Assembly: GCF_000373745.1 (NCBI RefSeq)
Contig: NZ_KB892286.1
Span: forward strand, 205-60,756
DNA: 60,552 bases
Direction of reading: 5' to 3'
Source of the DNA: Oligella ureolytica DSM 18253
Lineage (GTDB): Bacteria; Pseudomonadota; Gammaproteobacteria; Burkholderiales; Burkholderiaceae_B
Made by a program: the position numbers and the translations under genes. Below are positions 55,043 to 60,552 of the stretch, piece by piece (positions within the stretch are counted from its first letter, which is position 1; the number at the start of each line of letters is the position of its first letter). Under the pieces are notes generated by a model. That model saw nothing but the letters and a program-made list of their open reading frames with translations, was not told where the DNA came from and did no database searches.

Positions 55043-55113
55043 CAATACAACTTTAAATATATATATAAAACGATCGGACAACTAGTGTGACAGAGGAGGA
55101 GCTTAACCATCGA

Positions 55114-56676
55114 CTACCTTGGCTCTTCACGAAAAGCCTGTCTAACCGCTTCAACAATAGCTTCCCATATCCCAGGCTCCCGTAACACTGGCATCTGTTT
55201 GGCAAGGACATTACTTAACTCACCCTGAGTTTGTTCGATAGAACGCAATACGCGATCGGCTTGCTGATCGGGCATTTCTACAATTTCTTTAAGCGCAGTG
55301 CGGGCCCGTAGATGATTACGCAAATACTGCGATTGCTCACGCATTTGTTCAGTTAAAGTACGTCTTATAATATTAGAAAGATACAGAACATGAGAAGTCA
55401 TATCTGGATAACGCCACACGGGACGTGCTTTATTGTTACCACTAAACTGAAAATTAGAGACTATTCCGTCAAGATAAGTAGTATAAGTAGAAGTAAATGA
55501 AATATCTTCACTTATCTCCCGCATCAACGGCTTGGATATTTCATCCAATACATTGTCATAGTTTCGACGTTCACCTGCATCATCGCTAATCACAGCTGAT
55601 ATTGGCAAAATAACAGGATCGGATATCACCCCATCACGGCGTAATATGTCATTAATCAGAAAACGATGAATACGGCCATTACCATCAGCCAAAGGGTGGA
55701 TATAAACAAAAGCAAAAGCTATCACGGCACAACGCATAACTGATGACTGCCCTTTTGTCCGTTCAAAAAAAACACGCAAACCATCCAACATATTGGCCAC
55801 CTCATCCGCTGGTGGTGCTACATAATAAACAATGTCTTGATAACGAACACTTTCTCCTATAAAAACAGGAGATTGACGCACACCAAAATTAGTGACCACC
55901 GTATTTTCACCTAAAACGTCAGCCTGCAACTGTGCAAGCATCTTATGGCTTAAAGGTAAATCCCCTTGACCTGTACGACGCGACATCATGTCAGCAAAAC
56001 GCTCAATACGAGTAGTTCGATCTTCTTCACCTTCTATGGCAAAACTAGCCTTGCTTTCCCTCAAAGTCATCCATACGGCGGCGCGACTTAACAACTCTTC
56101 ACCAAACTCGGCTTCCAAACTCTGAAATAGAGCGGTTACATCTAGCTCCATAGCCTGTATAAGAGCATCAGTTTTAACAATCATTGGGCAAAAATAACGT
56201 GTACCTGGCAAATTATCATTAATACGCCATCGCGATGACTTGATCACAGAAGCACTTGAAGCTACAACTAATTTAGTACTATCCAATAAATCAACATAGT
56301 TACCGCCGACACGCTTTGGCAACTGTAAGGTGTCATTACTTAACAACTCATATAAAAAAGCTGCTCGACGCGCATATTGTCCCGTGGGTTCAGCATCTAC
56401 CCATGCCTGGATAAATTTCCCACCAATTCTTTCAAATAAGCGTGACAAACACTCTAAATGAAGAACTTCATGTCTCAAATGAAATTGCAAATGCGCTGCT
56501 GGCGTATCTGCTGGTCGCATACTTTCTTGATAAGTTTCTATGCGATAACCATCGATAACTTCTGTCAGTCGCCGACCACCAATCTGACTCTGCACTGGCA
56601 TCCGCACAATAGGTGTAATTTGATATGTTTTGGCCAACCATGCCAAACCAATAGGATCGACGAGAAGCTCATCCAT
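55114..56676 (-). CDS. Fic-domain protein (class II, autoinhibited)
   Basis: 520 residues. AMP-transferase-type Fic core with HPLADGNGR at residues 327-335 (catalytic His327) and an N-terminal inhibitory motif SFAIEG at residues 211-216 ([S/T]xxxE[G/N], Glu215), so autoinhibited until displaced. The N-terminal 190 residues are a wing of unknown role and a helical C-terminal region follows. Targets unknown; AMPylation is the family activity. AGGGG precedes the ATG. Three 16-bp repeats lie just upstream. Confidence 0.9.
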   Translation of the reverse strand: MDELLVDPIGLAWLAKTYQITPIVRMPVQSQIGGRRLTEVIDGYRIETYQESMRPADTPAAHLQFHLRHEVLHLECLSRLFERIGGKFIQAWVDAEPTGQYARRAAFLYELLSNDTLQLPKRVGGNYVDLLDSTKLVVASSASVIKSSRWRINDNLPGTRYFCPMIVKTDALIQAMELDVTALFQSLEAEFGEELLSRAAVWMTLRESKASFAIEGEEDRTTRIERFADMMSRRTGQGDLPLSHKMLAQLQADVLGENTVVTNFGVRQSPVFIGESVRYQDIVYYVAPPADEVANMLDGLRVFFERTKGQSSVMRCAVIAFAFVYIHPLADGNGRIHRFLINDILRRDGVISDPVILPISAVISDDAGERRNYDNVLDEISKPLMREISEDISFTSTYTTYLDGIVSNFQFSGNNKARPVWRYPDMTSHVLYLSNIIRRTLTEQMREQSQYLRNHLRARTALKEIVEMPDQQADRVLRSIEQTQGELSNVLAKQMPVLREPGIWEAIVEAVRQAFREEPR

Positions 56677-56703
56677 GAGTTGCCCCTATGAAGCACTATT
56701 GAG

Positions 56704-56799
56704 TGCATAAAAACGATTATTTTCTGATTAAAAACTATTAAGTCAATTATAGATGCATAAAATCAATTAGAAAATAGGTGTTTTGCATAAAAACGATTA
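56704..56799. repeat. Three iteron-like 16-bp repeats upstream of the Fic gene
   Basis: TGCATAAAAACGATTA at 56704-56719 and 56784-56799 are identical; TGCATAAAATCAATTA at 56754-56769 differs at two positions. Start-to-start spacings are 50 and 30 bp. A TATAAT-like -10 read on the minus strand lies at 56746-56751 between the first two copies. These are probable operator sites for a regulator of the Fic gene. Confidence 0.7.
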
Positions 56800-56830
56800 C
56801 CTTAACTCAAGAGCATGGATAGGTTATTGA

Positions 56831-57121
56831 AATAAATGTATACAATTATCAAAACACTGTTATTCAACGCTAGGACAAAAACTATTAACCTCTATAAGAC
56901 AACTAAAATCTGGCCAAGGTACTGTTGTCTATTCTCCAGTTGCAGAAGCGCGGGCAGCATCAGGCTTTTCTCAATCACAATTCGCAGCTCTTATGGGGGT
57001 ATCAGTTCGCACCTTACAGGCTTGGGAGCAAGGTCGAAGAAAGCCATCAGGCGCAGCACAAACTTTATTAGCTGTAGCCATCAAACACCCAGAAATACTT
57101 CAAGAATTAGTCGAAAGCTAA
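56831..57121 (+). pseudogene. XRE/HigA-type antitoxin relic without start codon
   Basis: An open stretch of 96 codons encodes LGQKLLTSIRQLKSGQG, then SGFSQSQFAALMGVSVRTLQ and AWEQGRRKPSGAAQTLLAVA, matching HigA/NadS-type antitoxins with a helix-turn-helix. Between the upstream TGA (56828-56830) and the homologous region there is no ATG, GTG or TTG, and no toxin gene precedes it. Probably a deletion removed the toxin and the start. A different frame over the same DNA is a chance ORF. Confidence 0.7.
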
Positions 57122-57161
57122 AGTAAAGCCACCCTATTTCTCCATTGTTCTAGACAAAACA

Positions 57162-59015
57162 TTACTCCTTATCCACGCTTACATACGCTTGGTGTGGATG
57201 ATTAGCACTTTCGGGATAAAGAAAACGTAACTGCCCTTGTTCCACCATCGGAATAAGATGCTTATTTCGCAAATAATCACGTGACTTATTTAATAAGGTT
57301 GCAAGCTGTTCAACTGTCATGGGTTGCCATGCACAAAGCTGTTTAATCCCATCCCGTAAGCTTTGAGCTTTAGAACGACCTTGCAAGGTTGCAAGTAAGG
57401 TTGCAAGCTCGGGGGGAAAGGTTGCAAGCTCGGGAGGAAAGGTTGCAAGCTCGGGAGGAAAGGTTGCAAGCTCGGGAGGAAAGGTTGCAAGCTCATCATC
57501 AATACTCTGCGAACCATCTTCTACAGTAAGAGACTGATTAAGAGTATAGTAAGTCCTATTCCCTGCTCCTTGCTTACTAAGTAAACCTTTATCTCGTAAA
57601 CGTCTCAGTACTCGACTAGCCGCTAAAGTATCCATTCCAGAGAAGTCACGGCACGCTGTATTATCTACCGCCCCGGTTGCACGAGCATAAATAAGCACCT
57701 TCCTCTCTTCCTCATCAAGCGATTCTGTCGTCAATGTTCGTAACCAAACATGATCATCTTCATTAATCAGGTTATGCAAAAATATCGTTACACAAAAACT
57801 ATCGCCTTCACGATCAGAGTGAAACTCTGGCAATGTAACCCCTGCTTCTGCTGCTAGTTTTCTCATACTACGAATCCCTGTTCCTTTCGCCTCAGCAAGG
57901 TTCAAGTCATGTAGTACAGCAGCAATAACCGGATTGCGGGGCCATGACCCAGGTGAGCCTAATTGATTGACAGGCTTGAGGGAATAGCCCACGTTACGAA
58001 TTTCAATACGATTACTATAACGAATAATCTGAGTCGGACTATGTTTAGTATAGGTACGATGCATTACAGCATTAGCCAGCGCCTCACGAACAACCTTTCT
58101 CGGTACAATCGGTTCTTGTATACTTTGTAATTGCCCCTCAGGCAAATAAAAACCTTTCGGCAAATCATCTACGATACTAGCTTCTACTTGTGGCAACGCT
58201 AACAACAACGGCTTTCTAATTTCGATAGACTGAAATCTTTCGTGAGGATCTTCCATCCACTCTAAACCAGGCACACGAATATAATCAATTTTAGCCATCG
58301 GTAAAACTCGCCGTAAAGACATGGGCTTGCCAAACAACAAAATACCGGCCAAGGTAGGCAGTAAACTGCCATCAACTCGTTTTAATGCTCCTAGCGCCTC
58401 AAGCATTTCTTCATCACTATAACTTAACTCTTCGGCATGCGAATTAATGTGCCTACGCTCACGACGGTAAGCCTCTATAGCTGCTGGGTCAAGATCTTCA
58501 ATAGTTGCATCAGGAAAAACACTAGAATCAGGGCCATGTACAAGCTGATTTGAGCCGCGTAGCACCCATAGGTCTTCATCGACACAGCGTTGGTCACTGG
58601 ATCCTATCCGTCTGTATGCTCCTCTTGGCAAACCCGTAGCTTTTTTGTAGACAGGTTTATAACTTACGTCAACCTCCGGCACATACACGACTAATACAGT
58701 TTTACCTTCAAGCTGCTCCAATTTCATTTCTGGGCGCAAAGCAATATTAAGCATAGTAACGCACTGACTTGCTAAGTCACGCTGCACCTTATCAGGCTCA
58801 GGCAAGCCTGCAGGTGTATAGATAGTATCTCCTTTTTCATTAGTAACCCAATCAACACCTAATAGGAGATATCCACCATCCAAACCTGGCTCATTAGCAA
58901 AAGCAATAACTGTTTCCATAATTGCTTTACCCACATCACTAGCGCGCTTAGCTTCAATACGCGTAGATTCATCTACCTCATTGAGTTCATCAAGCAAATC
59001 TTGAGCATTACGCAT
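57162..59015 (-). CDS. Schlafen/AlbA_2-domain ATP-binding protein with repeat linker
   Basis: 617 residues. AlbA_2 domain (about 1-160, starting LDELNEVDESTRIEAKRASD), HATPase_c_4-type block (VREALANAVMHRTYTKHSPT, EIRNVGYSLKPVNQLGSPGS, RSMRKLAAEAGVTLPEFHSD), a winged helix near residue 455, then a linker of tandem ELATFPP units (about 510-540) and a second winged helix. A paralogue of the gene at 48493, but with long C-terminal additions. Independent gene. Function not established. Confidence 0.82.
   Translation of the reverse strand: MRNAQDLLDELNEVDESTRIEAKRASDVGKAIMETVIAFANEPGLDGGYLLLGVDWVTNEKGDTIYTPAGLPEPDKVQRDLASQCVTMLNIALRPEMKLEQLEGKTVLVVYVPEVDVSYKPVYKKATGLPRGAYRRIGSSDQRCVDEDLWVLRGSNQLVHGPDSSVFPDATIEDLDPAAIEAYRRERRHINSHAEELSYSDEEMLEALGALKRVDGSLLPTLAGILLFGKPMSLRRVLPMAKIDYIRVPGLEWMEDPHERFQSIEIRKPLLLALPQVEASIVDDLPKGFYLPEGQLQSIQEPIVPRKVVREALANAVMHRTYTKHSPTQIIRYSNRIEIRNVGYSLKPVNQLGSPGSWPRNPVIAAVLHDLNLAEAKGTGIRSMRKLAAEAGVTLPEFHSDREGDSFCVTIFLHNLINEDDHVWLRTLTTESLDEEERKVLIYARATGAVDNTACRDFSGMDTLAASRVLRRLRDKGLLSKQGAGNRTYYTLNQSLTVEDGSQSIDDELATFPPELATFPPELATFPPELATFPPELATLLATLQGRSKAQSLRDGIKQLCAWQPMTVEQLATLLNKSRDYLRNKHLIPMVEQGQLRFLYPESANHPHQAYVSVDKE
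57386..57494 (-). repeat. 21-bp tandem repeat in the AlbA_2 gene
   Basis: Four complete units of GGTTGCAAGCTCGGGAGGAAA (57399-57482, the first with one base change) plus partial copies on both sides. Each codes for seven residues (ELATFPP), so copy number can change without shifting frame. A likely variable-number repeat. Confidence 0.9.
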
Positions 59016-59224
59016 ATCTTTTATTCCTTATCGTCTAACGCACTGTCAGTCATTTAATTTAAAGCCCAATTAAATTAATTTCAATAAGTGTATCAGCTTA
59101 TTCCTTCAAATATTAAAACTGCCCTGACTCTACATAGCCACATCCCCACTCAGGTTTTCACGTACAAATACAGACTGATGGTTTAAAGTGTAGATAGCCA
59201 CCCCTTCTTCTGACAGGAGCCATC

Positions 59225-59827
59225 ATGAGTTTTCCAGCTTTCTTTGAACAAGTTCCCACGATTAGCCTACGCGATCCACTGGCCGAATTTCTTGGCGCTG
59301 CCGAGCAAGGCGTTATCCAATACACTTATAGCGATATTGTCAAACTTGCCGGTCACTCCTGCCCCACCGTTGCTGGTGCTTATCTCATGACGGTTAAGGC
59401 ATTACAAAAACTATATGGTAGCGATTTGCCCGAGCGTGGCAACATTCAGGTGGAGTTTAAAAATGACCTACTTGAAGGCGTGACCGGTGTGATGGCTAAT
59501 GTGGTTTCAATGATTACAGGTGCCACCACTGACAATGGATTCAAGGGACTTAAGGGCAAATTTGACCGTCGTAACCTGCTACATTTTAATCGAGCAATTA
59601 ACGGTGCTATTAAATTTACTCGTCTTGATAGTGGTGCTAATGTCACTGTCGACTTTAATTCTTCCGTGGTACCAGCACCTGCCGACCTGATGCCTAACTT
59701 ACTAGCATCACTGGAAGACGATACACCTATCGAAGGCAAACAAGCCTTTGCCAAGGCATGGCAAGAGCGGGTTAAGCAAATTTTTGAACAAGCTGAGCAT
59801 CCGGAGTTGGTGGTTTTTAAGGAGTGA
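59225..59827 (+). CDS. FmdE-like domain protein
   Basis: 200 residues, soluble. The segment IVKLAGHSCPTVAGAYLMTV then KALQKLYGSDLPERGNIQVE resembles FmdE-family domains (named for a subunit linked to formylmethanofuran dehydrogenase), with a His-x-Cys that could bind metal. No methanofuran or molybdenum genes are near. AGGAG precedes the ATG by five bases. Role unknown. Confidence 0.55.
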   Translation: MSFPAFFEQVPTISLRDPLAEFLGAAEQGVIQYTYSDIVKLAGHSCPTVAGAYLMTVKALQKLYGSDLPERGNIQVEFKNDLLEGVTGVMANVVSMITGATTDNGFKGLKGKFDRRNLLHFNRAINGAIKFTRLDSGANVTVDFNSSVVPAPADLMPNLLASLEDDTPIEGKQAFAKAWQERVKQIFEQAEHPELVVFKE

Positions 59828-59993
59828 CTTGTTTTTTTAGTCACTCTCCTTTATCGTTTTGGTTTCAAAGTTATCCTCAGACACTATTGCAGCCTCTAGA
59901 GTAAAATGGATTAATTGAGTTTATCAGTTTTATTCTCCCTTTAAATTCACCAGATGAAACAAACACGCTAAAGAAGATAAAAATAACGATTAA

Positions 59994-60288
59994 TCAAGCT
60001 AACCAATTCTTTAAAATATTCACAACCACTGGTGCATAGGCTTGCAATTTCCCATTAATAGGTTGTGAGAGGTCATCAATAACCAAGTTCAAAAGATCGT
60101 CATCTTCTACTAGGTCATGAGGTTCAAGGCCAGAATTAATTAATAATGCACTAATAAGCTGTTTTCTTTTTTCTATTAAGGCTCTGTTGTTTTGTTCAGA
60201 ATCCCCTAAATTCAATATTCTGATGCTTTCTCTAGCTCTCTCAGTTAAGCCTTCAACTCGTCCACTTATCTTGAAAACAAGCTCTGTC
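59994..60288 (-). pseudogene. C-terminal part of an unknown gene cut by an insertion sequence
   Basis: The open frame reads without start from about 60288 down to the stop at 59994-59996, including ETELVFKISGRVEGLTERAR and KRKQLISALLINSGLEPHDL and ending NILKNWLA. A TTG at 60215 could start a 73-residue product, but similarity in style continues upstream to the insertion-sequence end, so it is more likely the tail of a longer gene. The family is not recognised. Confidence 0.5.
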
Positions 60289-60289
60289 T

Positions 60290-60552
60290 CTCTATGTCAG
60301 GATAGTTGTCACCCTCTAAATTTAAATCAAGAGAGCGGTAAGGATACTATTTATGGGCCGTTATTCACTAGAGCGTAAGAACGCAGTGATCAATAAATTT
60401 CATAGTGACAACACATTGAGTCTTAGCGAACTAGCTAGGCAAGAGAGCATTCCTACCTCAACCCTTTATAATTGGCTGAAACAAGTCAATTTAGTAGGTA
60501 ATGCCATGTCAAAAAAACGCAATTCGGATAACTGGTCTGCTGAGACCAAGCT
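60290..60552 (+). mobile_element. Insertion sequence, left end
   Basis: An abrupt change near 60290 leads into a transposase gene running off the window. The end probably lies in the region with TGTCAGGATAGTTGTC; no partner terminal repeat can be seen here. The rest of the element is beyond the edge. Confidence 0.55.
60353..60552 (+). CDS. Transposase OrfA-type, N-terminal part (3' end outside window)
   Basis: 66 codons visible: MGRYSLERKNAVINKFHSDN, a helix-turn-helix with LSELARQESIPTSTLYNWLK, then MSKKRNSDNWSAETK. This is the DNA-binding first protein of an IS3-like or related element (RYSxExK…SxxELAxExxIPxxTLYNW pattern). TAAGGA precedes the ATG at 60353. It differs from the IS3-type fragment at the left edge. 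Confidence 0.75.
   Translation, partial: MGRYSLERKNAVINKFHSDNTLSLSELARQESIPTSTLYNWLKQVNLVGNAMSKKRNSDNWSAETK

Noticed and set aside
56704-56799. Replication origin iterons
   Set aside because: Only three copies, no replication gene nearby and a direct position upstream of the Fic gene; operator sites are more likely.
56836-57126. 96-codon frame over the XRE relic
   Set aside because: It is one base out of phase with the conserved helix-turn-helix sequence and has no homology of its own.
57386-57494. CRISPR-like array
   Set aside because: The 21-bp units are contiguous without spacers and code for a heptad in frame; it is a coding tandem repeat.

Overview
The window looks like chromosome of a low-GC member of the Burkholderiales, most probably the Alcaligenaceae (Oligella, Pelistega and Paenalcaligenes are the kind of genera I have in mind; this is inference). 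The pointers are a DUF1840 gene, the DUF2868/DUF3482 pair, a long class-II 2-isopropylmalate synthase, the argS–SPOR protein–dsbA order and moderate base composition. No rRNA or tRNA genes and no CRISPR array were seen.

Layout. 1-1.9 kb is mobile-element wreckage: an IS21-type element (istB end) lies against the tail of an IS3-type transposase, which abuts a cytosine-5 DNA methyltransferase cut off before its target-recognition region. 1.9-13.3 kb is ordinary chromosome: Hsp15, DUF3025, a GntP permease, a Fur-boxed siderophore-binding protein, a TauE exporter, a complete basic-amino-acid ABC transporter (binding protein-HisQ-HisM-HisP), a YkvA protein and the DUF2868/DUF3482 membrane-protein/GTPase pair. 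13.3-34 kb holds lemA with two TPM-domain genes, prfC, three unrecognised small envelope genes, leuA behind a Leu-codon-rich leader ORF, DUF1840, an orphan sulfate-binding protein, a 1388-residue secreted RHS protein ending in a DUF2235 hydrolase, argS, a SPOR protein, dsbA, metC and a metallo-beta-lactamase-fold gene. 34-41 kb is a leucine/isovalerate (liu) catabolic operon under a MerR-type regulator with a clear palindromic operator.

41-60.5 kb mixes core genes (SLC13 transporter, a MaoC-phosphotransacetylase/acetate kinase operon, an MscS channel, a glutamate-synthase-like protein) with accessory conflict genes: an orphan Rap1a/Tai-type immunity protein, an Abi_2 HEPN protein behind its own promoter and a short terminator-bounded RNA, two Schlafen/AlbA_2 proteins plus the relic of a winged-helix tail, a HigBA pair with a homopolymer frameshift in the toxin, a Fic protein with three iteron-like repeats upstream, and a start-less XRE antitoxin relic. 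The right edge enters another insertion sequence that cuts an unknown gene.

The most interesting places are (1) the promoter-small RNA-terminator arrangement immediately upstream of the Abi_2 gene, which resembles RNA-antitoxin loci; (2) the leucine-codon-rich leader before leuA; (3) the secreted RHS/DUF2235 protein without a neighbouring immunity gene; and (4) the Fic/AlbA_2/HigBA cluster with its repeats and relics. Start codons were moved from the longest ORF where a ribosome binding site or signal peptide favoured it. All functional calls rest on reading motifs by eye; no searches were run.
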